Assembly (NCBI RefSeq): GCF_037911135.1
Contig: NZ_JBBLYU010000002.1
Location: forward strand, 62,001 to 126,000
DNA: 64,000 nucleotides
Reading direction: 5' to 3'
From: Phaeobacter sp. A36a-5a
GTDB taxonomy: Bacteria; Pseudomonadota; Alphaproteobacteria; Rhodobacterales; Rhodobacteraceae
Position 1 is the first letter of the stretch. Every line of letters starts with the position of its first letter. Shown here piece by piece: positions 29,907 through 39,337 of the stretch. The position numbers and the translations under genes are program-made. The notes under the pieces were generated by a model. That model was given only the letters and a program-made list of their open reading frames with translations, was not told the DNA's origin and searched no databases.

Positions 29907-30262
29907 CTGCAACGTCGTGCGTGCGCCATCGCAAAGCCACTGTGCAATCGCGGTAGAAAAGCAACAACCGGATAGCCGGGGTTGAGCGGACCGATACCCG
30001 TTTTCCGTTTGTGCCTCTGACTGCGCTCCATCAGAAATAGATACTATTTTTCCGTCGCTTATGATGGTCACGGTGGTCTCTGCCTGTCGTTGTCTTGCTC
30101 GATTCCGGAATAGTCCGGGGGCGCCTCTGTCGCAAGCAGCCCACGCAAAAGTCGGCCGGGTGTTGCCTTGTAATGTCAGGGGGCAGTGATTAGGGTCTGA
30201 CCGCTGCAGAGCCAGCAGGCGATTTCGCGCTGACACCTTCCGACACGTAAGAGGAGCAGGGG
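29907..30262. other. 356-base gap upstream of the ABC-like gene
   Basis: No convincing gene. An A/T-rich patch at about 30028-30062 holds a small perfect inverted repeat, AAATAG ATA CTATTT (30035-30049), in otherwise G+C-rich DNA. The gap must contain the promoters of both divergent genes. A strong GAGGAG at about 30250 serves the downstream ABC-like gene. Confidence 0.5.
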
Positions 30263-33200
30263 ATGCAATCCACCCTGTTTTCATTCATCTGGACCTATTC
30301 ACGGCGCCAGCAGATAGGTCTGTTGGCGCTGACCATGGTCACATTCCCCTTTCTCTACGCTGCGTTGGAACTGCCCAAGCGGATCATCAATGACGCCATC
30401 GGCGCACCGATGGATCAGGTTGAGGTACTGGGCCAGGAGATTGGCCAGGTCGATTACCTGCTGCTGCTCTGTTTTGGGTTCCTTGCTGCGGTTCTGATCA
30501 GCGGGCTGCTGAAGATGCGTCTCAATACCATGAAGGGGGTTGTGGCGGAGCGACTGCTGCGACGTCTGCGCTATACGCTGATCAACCGGATGATGCGCTT
30601 TCCCACGCCCTATTTCCGCACCACGAGCCAGGGTGAACTTGTGTCGATGATCACCTCGGAGTCGGAGCCGATGGGCGGGCTGATGGGGGATGCCGTCGCC
30701 CAGCCGGTGTTCCAGGCCGGGCAGATGCTGACGATCGTCGTGTTCCTGTTCATGCAGAGTCTGTGGTTCGGTCTCGCGTCCATCGCATTGATCCCGCTAC
30801 AGGCCTGGCTCATCCCGATGCTGCAACGGCAGATCAACCTGCTGAACAAGGATCGTATCCAGGAGGTGCGGGCTTTCTCGGCCGAGATCGGTGAAACGGC
30901 GGCCGGGATCAGCGATCTGCGGATCAATGGCGGACGACGCTACCGGCTGGCGCAGATTTCGACGCGTTTGGGGCGACTGTTCGATATTCGGCGACGCATC
31001 TACAGCAAGAAATACTTCATGAAGTTCCTCAACAACATGATCGGCCATCTGACGCCTTTTGTGTTCTATTCCGCCGGAGGGGTGCTGGCGATCCGCGGCG
31101 ATATCACAGTGGGCGCTCTGGTGGCGGCGCTGGCAGCTTACAAGGACCTTTCCGCGCCGTGGCGGGAGTTGCTGACCTATTATAATCAGGTGCAGGACAT
31201 GAGCCTGCGCTGGTCGATCATGACCGATCGTTTCTCGCCCAAGGGGATGATCCCGGAGACACTGATCGACGGTGTGCCCGCCGATATTCCCCATCTGCGC
31301 GGGGAGATTGAGCTGCGCAATGTTTCGGTGAAGGACGCCGATGGCAATATGGTGCTTGAAGATCTGTCGCTGACCATTCCCGCCGGGGGACGTGTCGCGA
31401 TCCAGAGCGGCAGCGAGGCCGAACGCGCAGCTTTTGCCGCATTGCTGACGCGTGAGGTGATGCCGTTTCGAGGTACGGTGACCATTGCAGGCCATCGGCT
31501 GGATCAGCTGCACCAAGGCGTGATCGCGACGCGCGTCGGCTATGCCTATTCGCGGCCCTACCTATTTGACGGATCGCTCGGGGACAATGTGCTGATGCCG
31601 CTGCGTGATCAACCTCACATGCCAGCCCACACCGAGGCGCGCGGCAAAAACCGGGCGCTGACCGAAGCCTGCCGTGCGGGTAACAGCCCCGACCCGCTGA
31701 CGGCGGATTGGATCAATCCGGCGCTGGCCGGGCTCGGATCGGAAAGCGAGCTGCGCGATTGGTGGTTCCAGCTGGTTGAGGCGATGGGCATTGATGAGCA
31801 GCTGTTTCGACGCACCCTGCACACGCGTTTTCAGATCGGACCGCATCTGGGGCTGGTCCAGCAGATCATCGGGCTGCGAGCTCTGGTTGCTGAACGGCTG
31901 GAGCGTGCCGGGCTGTCTGACGTCGTGCACCGTTTCGACCCCGACAGTTTCAACCCGGCGGTGCCGTTGGGCGGCAATATCCTGTTTGCCGCGCCCACGC
32001 GCGCCATCGCCCCGGAAGAGTTGATTGCCGAAGATGGGCCGATTATCAGTGCGCTGCGTGACAATGGCTTGCAGCAGGATGTGATCGCTTTTGGCCTCGG
32101 GGTTATGGAAACACTGCGGCAGACCTTTGGTCTGGCTGATACCGACCATCCGCTGTTCAAGCGGCTGGGGCTGGACGAGGCGCTCTATCAGCGTATCGCT
32201 GAGGTTGCCGACCGGCAGAAGACACTGGGTGTGCCGGGATTGCGGGAGGATGAGCGGGGTCTGCTTGCATCGGTTCCGTTTCTGATTTCCGAAGAGCAGA
32301 TCGGCACCGCGTTCCCGGAACGCTTCAAGCAGCAGATCCTGACGATGCGGCGTGATATGGCGCAGACCCTGCAGGCGCAATTGGGCGATCTCTTTATTTC
32401 GATCTCGCCCGACGCCTATCTTCCGCGTCTCACCGTGTTGGAGAATCTTCTATACGGGCGGCTGTCGCTGGGCGCGGGAGCAAAGGCGAAACAGGTTGAG
32501 GATCTGGTCGCCGACGTGCTGGAGGAACACGGTCTGCGCAAGCGGCTGGCGCTTATTCTCTATGATCTGCCGGCAGGTCTGGGCGGCGCGGCGCTGGAGC
32601 CGGTGTTTCAGGAGCGCGCGGCCTTTACCCGTGCAGCGATCAAACGGCCGGATGTCCTGATCCTGGATCGCGCGCTGGCGAGTCATGACAGCGCCAGTCG
32701 GCTGAAATCACGCGAGCGCCTTGCTGAGCTGATGCCAAATACCACGATGCTGTTTCTGGAAGATCAATTCAATCACCCCGAACGCTATGATATTTTTGTT
32801 AAAATTCAGAACGGGCGCATCGACGGGGTGGAAGGCGGATTGACCGACCCGATGGAGAATGCCGCGCGAAACGACCTTGGCAAACGGCTGGAGCTTATTC
32901 AAAGCACAGATCTGTTCTCGAAACTGGATGCGCGGAACCAGCGTCTGTTGGCCTTCTCGGCGCGCTGGCATGATGTGGCCAAGGGCGATTACGTGTTCCG
33001 ATTTGGAGAGAGCGGCGATGCGGTGTTTCTCTGTCTGACCGGTACAGCGGAACTGTACTGGCCCGATCGAACGCCGGAGACCACGCCGATTTCCCGGGTT
33101 GAGCCGGGGCGGTTGATCGGTGATCTGGCTGTTATCCTGCGCGACACACGGCAATTGGACCTGATTGCGGTGGAAGATTGCCGTTTTCTCAGGATTGGCG

Positions 33201-33391
33201 CCGAAGAGTACCGTGCCGTGATCGAGGCGGATGCGGGCGTGGCCGTGCAGCTGCTCGAAACGGTCTCACGGCATCTGGTGCAGGTTGCGGGTGTTGTCCG
33301 CGCGGCGGATCAGAATGTTGCAGGCAGCCAAGCACCGGCGGTGGCTGCGACCAGTACACTTGCGGAGGAGCATAGCGGCAATGTCCATTGA
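30263..33391 (+). CDS. ABC-exporter-like protein with degenerate, split ATPase domain and C-terminal cyclic-nucleotide-binding domain
   Basis: 1042 residues. Residues 1-320 resemble an ABC exporter membrane domain with about six helices. A nucleotide-binding-like region starts at about 348 (IELRNVSVKD, LEDLSLTIPAGGRVAI), but Walker A reads SGSEAERAA (382-390) with no GKS/T. The Q-loop region keeps the LFDGSLGDNVL element (434-444) without the glutamine. An unfamiliar insert fills about 450-705. The fold resumes at 720-733 (LTVLENLLYGRL); the signature is VFQERAAFTRA, and Walker B is DVLILDRALASHD with Arg803 in place of the catalytic Glu. Residues 875-1010 form a cyclic-nucleotide-binding-type beta barrel, with GDLA (953-956) and Arg963. 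Hydrolysis seems lost, so a scaffold or regulatory role is inferred. GAGGAG precedes the ATG. Confidence 0.85.
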   Translation: MQSTLFSFIWTYSRRQQIGLLALTMVTFPFLYAALELPKRIINDAIGAPMDQVEVLGQEIGQVDYLLLLCFGFLAAVLISGLLKMRLNTMKGVVAERLLRRLRYTLINRMMRFPTPYFRTTSQGELVSMITSESEPMGGLMGDAVAQPVFQAGQMLTIVVFLFMQSLWFGLASIALIPLQAWLIPMLQRQINLLNKDRIQEVRAFSAEIGETAAGISDLRINGGRRYRLAQISTRLGRLFDIRRRIYSKKYFMKFLNNMIGHLTPFVFYSAGGVLAIRGDITVGALVAALAAYKDLSAPWRELLTYYNQVQDMSLRWSIMTDRFSPKGMIPETLIDGVPADIPHLRGEIELRNVSVKDADGNMVLEDLSLTIPAGGRVAIQSGSEAERAAFAALLTREVMPFRGTVTIAGHRLDQLHQGVIATRVGYAYSRPYLFDGSLGDNVLMPLRDQPHMPAHTEARGKNRALTEACRAGNSPDPLTADWINPALAGLGSESELRDWWFQLVEAMGIDEQLFRRTLHTRFQIGPHLGLVQQIIGLRALVAERLERAGLSDVVHRFDPDSFNPAVPLGGNILFAAPTRAIAPEELIAEDGPIISALRDNGLQQDVIAFGLGVMETLRQTFGLADTDHPLFKRLGLDEALYQRIAEVADRQKTLGVPGLREDERGLLASVPFLISEEQIGTAFPERFKQQILTMRRDMAQTLQAQLGDLFISISPDAYLPRLTVLENLLYGRLSLGAGAKAKQVEDLVADVLEEHGLRKRLALILYDLPAGLGGAALEPVFQERAAFTRAAIKRPDVLILDRALASHDSASRLKSRERLAELMPNTTMLFLEDQFNHPERYDIFVKIQNGRIDGVEGGLTDPMENAARNDLGKRLELIQSTDLFSKLDARNQRLLAFSARWHDVAKGDYVFRFGESGDAVFLCLTGTAELYWPDRTPETTPISRVEPGRLIGDLAVILRDTRQLDLIAVEDCRFLRIGAEEYRAVIEADAGVAVQLLETVSRHLVQVAGVVRAADQNVAGSQAPAVAATSTLAEEHSGNVH

Positions 33392-34301
33392 TCCCACAAT
33401 GGCGGCCTATGCTGCCCATGCGCAACTGGTCGATCCGGCCCGGCGCAGCCCGCAGATCTGGCGGCTGCTGCTTGGTATGCTGCTCGTGGCAGTACTCAGC
33501 TACGCGATGACCAATGTCGCTGTCCAGCTGCTGATTGCTGTCGCGCCGGGTGATTGGGTGAGTGATTTGCCGACCGGGGGCTCGCCTGTAGCCATGCTGG
33601 TGCTGCTGGGCAGCTTCTTACCCGTGACCGTGGCTGTTGCCTGCGTGCTGCGCCTGTTGCACCGACGCGGCCTGACCAGCCTGATCGGCCCGATACCGCA
33701 GACCTTGCGACAGTTCTGCAGGACCGGCGTTCGACTGATGGTCCTGATGATGGGGCTTGCCGTTCTGTGGTTGGTCCTGCCGGGCGGGCTGGACGGCGGT
33801 GTGATGTCGGATCTGGTGCCGAACCTGCCACCAGCGCAATGGCTGCTGTTGCTACCATTCGCGCTGATGGCGATATTCGTGCAGGTCAGCGCCGAGGAAA
33901 TCCTGTTCCGGGGGTATCTCCAGCAGGCGCTTGCGGCGCGGTTTTCTCATCCGCTGGTCTGGCTTCTGGTGCCGTCGATCCTCTTTGCTGCTGGTCACTA
34001 TGTGCCGGCCGATGCCGGGGTGAATGCGCCCTTCATTGCGCTCTGGGCGGGGGCGTTTGGACTGCTGATGGCGGATCTGACGGCCCGGGCGGGCACGTTG
34101 GGCCCCGCAATCGCAGTACATTTTGCCAATAATATCATTGCTATCCTCTTGTTCGGATCGCCCACCAGCCTGTCGGGATTGGCGCTATATCTGGTCCCGT
34201 TTGAGCTGTCGGATCCCGTTGTCATGCGGCAAATGCTCTGGCTGGATCTCGCGGTTGTGGGCTTCTGCTGGTTGGTTGCGCGGCTTGCCATCCGGCGCTG
34301 A
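33381..34301 (+). CDS. CPBP family intramembrane glutamic endopeptidase
   Basis: 306-residue membrane protein of the CPBP/Abi family (Rce1-like). Residues 1-30 are cytosolic; about eight helices follow. All three family motifs are present: Glu172-Glu173 with Arg177 (EEILFRG), His206 (FAAGHY), and His247 with Asn251 (HFANN), so proteolytic activity is plausible. The start ATG 33381 lies 11 bases inside the preceding gene, so the protease is probably translationally coupled to the degenerate ABC protein. In bacteria this family is linked to protein maturation, bacteriocin immunity and membrane quality control. The substrate is unknown; the upstream protein itself is one candidate. Confidence 0.88.
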   Translation: MSIDPTMAAYAAHAQLVDPARRSPQIWRLLLGMLLVAVLSYAMTNVAVQLLIAVAPGDWVSDLPTGGSPVAMLVLLGSFLPVTVAVACVLRLLHRRGLTSLIGPIPQTLRQFCRTGVRLMVLMMGLAVLWLVLPGGLDGGVMSDLVPNLPPAQWLLLLPFALMAIFVQVSAEEILFRGYLQQALAARFSHPLVWLLVPSILFAAGHYVPADAGVNAPFIALWAGAFGLLMADLTARAGTLGPAIAVHFANNIIAILLFGSPTSLSGLALYLVPFELSDPVVMRQMLWLDLAVVGFCWLVARLAIRR

Positions 34302-34363
34302 TTGCATTTAGACGCGCGGGGCCTTATTTGAAGGTCCAAACCGCCCCTACAAAGGCATGGCTT

Positions 34364-35308
34364 ATGAACTGGATCACCAACTACGTCCGGCCGCGGATCA
34401 ATTCGATCTTCTCGCGCCGCGAAGTTCCCGAGAACCTCTGGCGCAAATGCGACGAATGCGGCACCATGCTGTTTCACCGCGAGCTGAGCGACAATCTGAA
34501 TGTCTGCAACAATTGCGGACACCACATGCACATCACGCCACGCGACCGGTTTCTGGCGCTGTTTGATGGCGGTGTCTTCACCGAAGTCAAAGTGCCTGAA
34601 CCTCTGGCCGACCCGCTCAAGTTCCGTGATCAGAAACGTTATCCCGACCGGATGAAAGCGGCGCAGAAGAAGACCGCGGAGAAAGAGGCGATGCTGGTGG
34701 CTGCCGGTGAAATCGGCCGGACGCCGATCATCGCTGCGGCACAGGATTTCTCCTTCATGGGCGGCTCCATGGGCATGTTCGTAGGCAATGCGATCATCGC
34801 GGCCGCTCAGGAAGCCGTGAAGCTGAAACGCCCGCTGGTGCTATTCTCCGCCGCCGGAGGCGCACGCATGCAGGAGGGCATCCTGTCGCTGATGCAGATG
34901 CCGCGGACCACCGTTGCGGTGCAGATGCTGAAAGAGGCGGGCCTGCCCTATATCGTCGTGCTGACCCATCCGACGACCGGTGGTGTGACAGCCTCTTACG
35001 CGATGCTGGGGGATGTCCATATCTCCGAACCCAATGCGCTGATCTGTTTTGCTGGCCCCCGGGTGATCGAACAGACCATTCGCGAGAAACTGCCTGAGGG
35101 CTTTCAGCGCGCCGAATACCTTCTGGATCACGGCATGTTGGACCGGGTGACCCCGCGCACGGAGATGCGTGACGAGCTGATCACCATCACCCGCATGCTG
35201 CTGGGCCTGCCGCCGCAGATTGTCGGCGACCTGCCCGCCCCGGATGCGAGCGAACAGGCCGGGAACGACACCAAGGGTGCCGCAGATGCACCGGCCTCAG
35301 GCGGCTGA
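34364..35308 (+). CDS. accD: Acetyl-CoA carboxylase carboxyltransferase subunit beta
   Basis: 314-residue beta subunit of the acetyl-CoA carboxylase carboxyltransferase, catalysing with AccA the transfer of carboxyl from biotin to acetyl-CoA to give malonyl-CoA, the first step of fatty acid synthesis. The zinc ribbon is complete (Cys29, Cys32, Cys48, Cys51), and the carboxyltransferase core shows [29 protein letters not shown] and [11 protein letters not shown]. The start ATG 34364 is the usual N-terminus ([10 protein letters not shown]) with AAAGG upstream. A Gly/Ala-rich C-terminal tail of about 30 residues is not part of the fold. folC follows, the same order as in many proteobacteria. Confidence 0.97.
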   Translation: MNWITNYVRPRINSIFSRREVPENLWRKCDECGTMLFHRELSDNLNVCNNCGHHMHITPRDRFLALFDGGVFTEVKVPEPLADPLKFRDQKRYPDRMKAAQKKTAEKEAMLVAAGEIGRTPIIAAAQDFSFMGGSMGMFVGNAIIAAAQEAVKLKRPLVLFSAAGGARMQEGILSLMQMPRTTVAVQMLKEAGLPYIVVLTHPTTGGVTASYAMLGDVHISEPNALICFAGPRVIEQTIREKLPEGFQRAEYLLDHGMLDRVTPRTEMRDELITITRMLLGLPPQIVGDLPAPDASEQAGNDTKGAADAPASGG

Positions 35309-35329
35309 TCCTGATAATCTCTGATGTTG

Positions 35330-35361
35330 CGGCCCGCTCGTTCTTCGGGTGGGCCGTTTGC
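35330..35361 (+). terminator. Possible terminator or attenuator between accD and folC
   Basis: An 8-base stem CGGCCCGC / GTGGGCCG with one G-U pair and an 11-base loop, followed by a short GTTTG. The weak T tract suggests partial termination, which would let folC share the accD transcript. Confidence 0.45.
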
Positions 35362-35399
35362 ATATCTTACCGCCTGTACCAACGCCAGTGAGCTGTAGA

Positions 35400-36668
35400 A
35401 TGACCCAGACCTCCGACGCGATCCTTGCCCGTATGATGGCGCTGCACCCCAAGATCATCGACCTGACGCTGGACCGGGTCTGGCGGCTGCTGGAAGCGCT
35501 GGACAATCCGCAGGACAAGCTGCCGCCGGTGATCCATCTGGCGGGCACCAACGGCAAGGGCTCGACCCAGGCGATGATCCGGGCCGGGCTTGAGGGGATG
35601 GGAAAGAGCGTTCATGCCTATACCTCGCCGCATCTTGCGCGCTTTCATGAGCGGATCCGGCTGGCCGGAGAGCTGATCTCGGAACAGCATCTGACCGAGG
35701 TGCTGGACGAGTGCTATGCCAGGAACGGCGGCGAGAACATTACCTATTTCGAGATAACAACGGTGGCGGGGATTCTCGCCTTTTCCCGCAGGCCTGCCGA
35801 CTACACGCTGCTGGAAGTGGGCCTGGGCGGGCGTCTGGATGCGACCAATGTGATCACCCCGGCGCTCAGCGTGATCACCCCGGTTTCGATTGACCATGAG
35901 CAGTTCCTGGGCAACACGCTGGCCAAGATCGCGGGCGAGAAAGCCGGCATCATCAAGCGCGGGGTACCGGTTGTGGTTGGCCCGCAGCCCGAGGAGGCCA
36001 TGGAGGTGATCGAGGCCACCGCCGCCCGTCTTGGCGCGCCGCTGATCGCCTATGGCCAGCACTGGCATGTCTGGGAGGAGCGCAGGCGGCTGGTGTTTCA
36101 GGACGAGAACGGCCTGCTGGATTTGCCGCTTCCGGTCCTGCTTGGCGCGCATCAGGTCCAGAACGCCGGCGCCGCACTGGCGGCGCTGCGCCATCTGGGC
36201 GCCGATGAGGCGGCTTGCGAGGCGGCGATGGCGAACGCCGAATGGCCCGCCCGGATGCAACGGCTCAAAACCGGCCCGCTGATCGAGGCCGCGCCGGAGG
36301 TCGAACTCTGGCTGGACGGCGGTCATAACGCCGCGGCGGGCGTGGCGCTTGCGGATGTGCTGGCCAAACTGCCGGAGCGCCCAACGCATCTGATCTGCGG
36401 CATGCTGAACACTAAGGACGTGCGCGGCTACATGGCCCCGCTGGCCCCGCATGTTGCAAGCCTGACGGCGATTTCGATCCCCGATGAGGTGAACACGCTG
36501 AGCGCCGGGGAGACCGAAGTCGCGGCCAAATCCGTGGGTATCGAGGCCGGCACGGCAGACAGCACTATGGCAGCGCTGGAGGCGATTGTCGCCAAGGACC
36601 CGCAGGCACGAGTGCTGATCTGCGGCTCGCTCTATCTGGCCGGTCACATTCTGCGCGAAAACGGCTGA
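35400..36668 (+). CDS. folC: Bifunctional folylpolyglutamate synthase / dihydrofolate synthase
   Basis: 422-residue Mur-ligase-family enzyme that adds glutamate to dihydropteroate and to folates, using ATP. The P-loop is HLAGTNGKGST, followed by HAYTSPHLARFHERI, a VGLGGRLDATN block and the SIDHEQFLG metal/ATP segment. The C-terminal domain contains WLDGGHNAAAG. I choose ATG 35400 because homologues begin a few residues before the ILARMM region; an upstream in-frame codon lacks family similarity. It lies 91 bases after accD and converges on zapE. Confidence 0.95.
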   Translation: MTQTSDAILARMMALHPKIIDLTLDRVWRLLEALDNPQDKLPPVIHLAGTNGKGSTQAMIRAGLEGMGKSVHAYTSPHLARFHERIRLAGELISEQHLTEVLDECYARNGGENITYFEITTVAGILAFSRRPADYTLLEVGLGGRLDATNVITPALSVITPVSIDHEQFLGNTLAKIAGEKAGIIKRGVPVVVGPQPEEAMEVIEATAARLGAPLIAYGQHWHVWEERRRLVFQDENGLLDLPLPVLLGAHQVQNAGAALAALRHLGADEAACEAAMANAEWPARMQRLKTGPLIEAAPEVELWLDGGHNAAAGVALADVLAKLPERPTHLICGMLNTKDVRGYMAPLAPHVASLTAISIPDEVNTLSAGETEVAAKSVGIEAGTADSTMAALEAIVAKDPQARVLICGSLYLAGHILRENG

Positions 36669-36683
36669 CGACTGATGACTGAC

Positions 36684-36702
36684 GGCGCCGGTGATCGGTG
36701 CC
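36684..36702 (+). terminator. Hairpin just after folC
   Basis: A 7-base stem GGCGCCG / CGGTGCC with one G-U pair and a 5-base loop, 16 bases after the folC stop. No strong T run follows, so termination is uncertain. Confidence 0.35.
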
Positions 36703-36759
36703 AGTGCTTCCCGTCATCTTTCCAAAAATACTCCGGGGGTGAGAAAGCCGTGCTTTCGA

Positions 36760-36780
36760 GGGGGCAGCGCCCCCTTGTTG
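36760..36780. terminator. Hairpin between convergent folC and zapE
   Basis: A perfect 6-base G/C stem GGGGGC / GCCCCC with a 3-base loop, followed by TTGTTG, four bases before the zapE stop. It could stop transcription from the plus strand. The preceding bases, CCAAAAATACTCCGGGGG at 36722-36739, look like a motif I recall from many Rhodobacterales intergenic regions, so this may be part of a dispersed element. Confidence 0.5.
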
Positions 36781-36783
36781 CTC

Positions 36784-37854
36784 TCAGCCCTCGCGTCCCC
36801 AGTCCCGGTCCTGCATCTCACGCAGCCGGGAGGCTGTGCGCTCGAATTCAAATGTGCCTTCCCCCTCGACATAGAGCATTTCCGGCTCCGCAGCGGCTGA
36901 GCAGATGAGGCGCACCCCTGCCTCGTAAAGCGCATCAATCAGTGTCACAAAACGCTTGGCTTCATTGAAGTTGTTGCGGCTGAGACGGGGAATATCCTCA
37001 AGCACCAGAACCTTGACTACCTCGGCGATGGCCAGGTAGTCGCCGGGACCCAGCATTTTGCCGCAGAGATCATAAAATCCGGCCCGAGCGACACCGTTGC
37101 GGAAGGCAGGCAGCGTTACGTCTCGCCCCTTGACCTCCAGCGTCAGGGGAAGGGCCGGGCCGCCGGAGAGATCCTCCCAGATTTCGCGAATCTTGGCGTT
37201 TGCCTCGGCATTTACTGGCGAGAAATAGACCTGTGCCCCAGTCAGACGATCCTGACGATAATCGACCGGGCTGACCATTTCATGGACCTGCATCTGCTGC
37301 TTGATCAGGTCGATGAAGGGCAGGAACAGCTGCCGGTTCAACCCGTTCTTATAGAGATCATCCGGCACCCTGTTTGACGTTGTGATCACCGTTACACCAG
37401 CGGCGAACAGCGCCTCGAACAGGCGGCCGACAATCATTGCATCGGTGATATCGCTGATCTGCATCTCGTCGAAGGCCAGCAGCCGGACCGACTCCGCCAC
37501 CTCTGCCGCAACGGGTGCCAGCGCGTCTTCGACCCCCTGCTGGCGCGCTTCGTGCATTTTGCCGTGGATTTCCTGCATGAAGGCGTGAAAGTGTACGCGC
37601 CGCGATGGAACGTCATCAAGGCTGTCGACAAACAGATCCATGAGCATCGACTTGCCCCGTCCAACCCCACCCCAGAGATAAAGGCCCTTCACCGCCTGAT
37701 AGCTGGCCTTGCGAAAGAGGCCGCGTTTCACCGGCGGGGCTTTCAGGCCCGCGGCGATGCGGTCGAAATGGGGAAGCACGGCCTCCTGCGCAGGGTCGGG
37801 CTTCAACATGCCTGCGTCGATTTTCTGCTGATAAAGCGCGGTCAGATGGGTCAT
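36784..37854 (-). CDS. zapE: Cell division protein ZapE (AFG1-like ATPase)
   Basis: 356-residue AFG1/ZapE-type P-loop ATPase. Walker A is WGGVGRGKS with Lys68, Walker B is LLAFDEMQ (Asp129, Glu130), and the family blocks HFHAFMQEIH, TTSNRVPDDLYKNGLNR and FYDLCG are present. In E. coli ZapE destabilises FtsZ rings in an ATP-dependent way; the mitochondrial homologue Afg1 takes part in protein quality control. Length is normal. It is transcribed on its own and converges on folC; the next gene, an MFS transporter, is divergent with about 224 bases between starts. Confidence 0.94.
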   Translation of the reverse strand: MTHLTALYQQKIDAGMLKPDPAQEAVLPHFDRIAAGLKAPPVKRGLFRKASYQAVKGLYLWGGVGRGKSMLMDLFVDSLDDVPSRRVHFHAFMQEIHGKMHEARQQGVEDALAPVAAEVAESVRLLAFDEMQISDITDAMIVGRLFEALFAAGVTVITTSNRVPDDLYKNGLNRQLFLPFIDLIKQQMQVHEMVSPVDYRQDRLTGAQVYFSPVNAEANAKIREIWEDLSGGPALPLTLEVKGRDVTLPAFRNGVARAGFYDLCGKMLGPGDYLAIAEVVKVLVLEDIPRLSRNNFNEAKRFVTLIDALYEAGVRLICSAAAEPEMLYVEGEGTFEFERTASRLREMQDRDWGREG

Positions 37855-38078
37855 GTCGGAAGGGATAGCCTGAGGGCCTTCGGATGGAAAGATATCTCAG
37901 CCTATCGCGGTTTTGCAGCTGCAAGGACAGATGCGGGCGGTCGCGAAGTCTCTGTGGAAAAGGGCAGGCTGTAATACATCAAATATTCTTGCCTATAGGC
38001 GCAAAAATCCTGATTTGACCGACCCTGTTTTTTCCGTACCGTCGCCTGACCGGAGCCCCTCCGGCAAGGAGAGTGATC

Positions 38079-39320
38079 ATGACCCGCCCCGCACCGCTGT
38101 TTACCCCTGTCCTGATTGTCGGCTGCATCATTATTATGGCAAGCTTTGCGGTGCGTGCGTCTTTTGGCGTCTTTCAGATCCCGATTGCCGAGGAATTCGG
38201 CTGGTTGCGGTCCGAATTTTCGCTGGCGATTGCCATCCAGAATCTGGCCTGGGGCATCGGGCAGCCGATTTTCGGCGCCATCGCAGAGAAGATCGGCGAC
38301 CGCAAGGCGATCATCATCGGCGCGCTGATCTATGCAGCCGGTCTGGTGCTCAGCGCCTTCGCAACCACGCCGTTTGAGATGCAGGCTTATGAATGGCTGG
38401 TGGGTTTCGGCATAGCCGGAACCGGGTTTGGTGTCGTGCTGGCCGTGGTTGGCCGGGCCAGTTCGGATGAGAACCGGTCAATGTCTCTCGCAATTGTCAC
38501 TGCCGCTGGCTCTGCCGGGCAGATTTTCGGCGCGCCGACTGCCGAATGGATGCTGACGTTTTTGAGCTGGCAGAGCGTTTTTCTGGTGTTTGCGGGCGTT
38601 GTTCTGGCGCTGATCGCGACCCTGCCCCTGATGCGCGCACCGGAAGCGGCCTCCAAGGCGGAGCTGGAAGAGAGCATGGGGGCAATCCTGGTAAAGGCGT
38701 TCAAGGATCCGTCCTATACGCTGATTTTCCTCGGCTTTTTCAGCTGCGGCTATCAGCTGGCCTTTGTCACGGCGCATTTCCCTGCGTTTGTGACAGAGAT
38801 GTGCGGCCCGATCCTGCCGGGAGGTGCGCTTTATTCGATGGGTATCACCTCAACCTCGACATTGGGGGCGGTTGCGATATCGCTGATCGGCGCGGCCAAT
38901 GTCGGGGGAACCCTGCTCGCCGGTTGGCTAGGCAACCGGTATTCCAAGAAATACCTGCTGGCGGCGATCTATACCGGCCGCACGATTGCGGCGGCGGCCT
39001 TTATTCTGGTGCCGATCACGCCGGTTTCGGTCATCATTTTTTCCATCGTGATGGGGTCGCTGTGGCTGGCGACGGTGCCGCTGACCTCCGGTCTTGTCGC
39101 GCATCTCTACGGGCTGCGTTACATGGGCACGCTTTATGGGATCGTGTTCTTCAGTCACCAACTGGGTAGTTTTCTGGGCGTGTGGCTGGGGGGGCGGATG
39201 TATGACATCTACGGAGATTACACGCTGGTCTGGTGGATCGGTGTCGGGATCGGCGCGTTCAGCGCCATTGTGCACCTGCCCATTCGCGAACACCCGCGGG
39301 CCCGGATGGCCGCTGCCTGA
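38079..39320 (+). CDS. Major facilitator superfamily transporter
   Basis: 413-residue MFS transporter with about twelve predicted helices. The helix 2-3 loop carries GAIAEKIGDRKAI, the typical G-x-x-x-D-R-x-G-R-like motif, and the central cytosolic loop (RAPEAASKAELEESMG) separates the two six-helix halves. It resembles the oxalate/formate antiporter-like and monocarboxylate branch in overall shape, but the substrate cannot be assigned. The start is ATG 38079, seven bases after AAGGAG; a GTG at 38073 is less well placed. It stands alone, convergent with the ornithine-cyclodeaminase gene 17 bases away. Confidence 0.87.
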   Translation: MTRPAPLFTPVLIVGCIIIMASFAVRASFGVFQIPIAEEFGWLRSEFSLAIAIQNLAWGIGQPIFGAIAEKIGDRKAIIIGALIYAAGLVLSAFATTPFEMQAYEWLVGFGIAGTGFGVVLAVVGRASSDENRSMSLAIVTAAGSAGQIFGAPTAEWMLTFLSWQSVFLVFAGVVLALIATLPLMRAPEAASKAELEESMGAILVKAFKDPSYTLIFLGFFSCGYQLAFVTAHFPAFVTEMCGPILPGGALYSMGITSTSTLGAVAISLIGAANVGGTLLAGWLGNRYSKKYLLAAIYTGRTIAAAAFILVPITPVSVIIFSIVMGSLWLATVPLTSGLVAHLYGLRYMGTLYGIVFFSHQLGSFLGVWLGGRMYDIYGDYTLVWWIGVGIGAFSAIVHLPIREHPRARMAAA

Positions 39321-39337
39321 GAGCTGCGACCTGGGGG

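Noticed and set aside
30263-33391. Degenerate ABC gene considered as a pseudogene
   Set aside because: The frame is intact over 1042 codons, has a strong ribosome binding site and is coupled to an intact protease gene; the motif losses look like functional change rather than decay.
35367-36647. 426-codon minus-strand frame opposite folC
   Set aside because: folC has its P-loop and family blocks throughout; the antisense product has no similarity I recognise.
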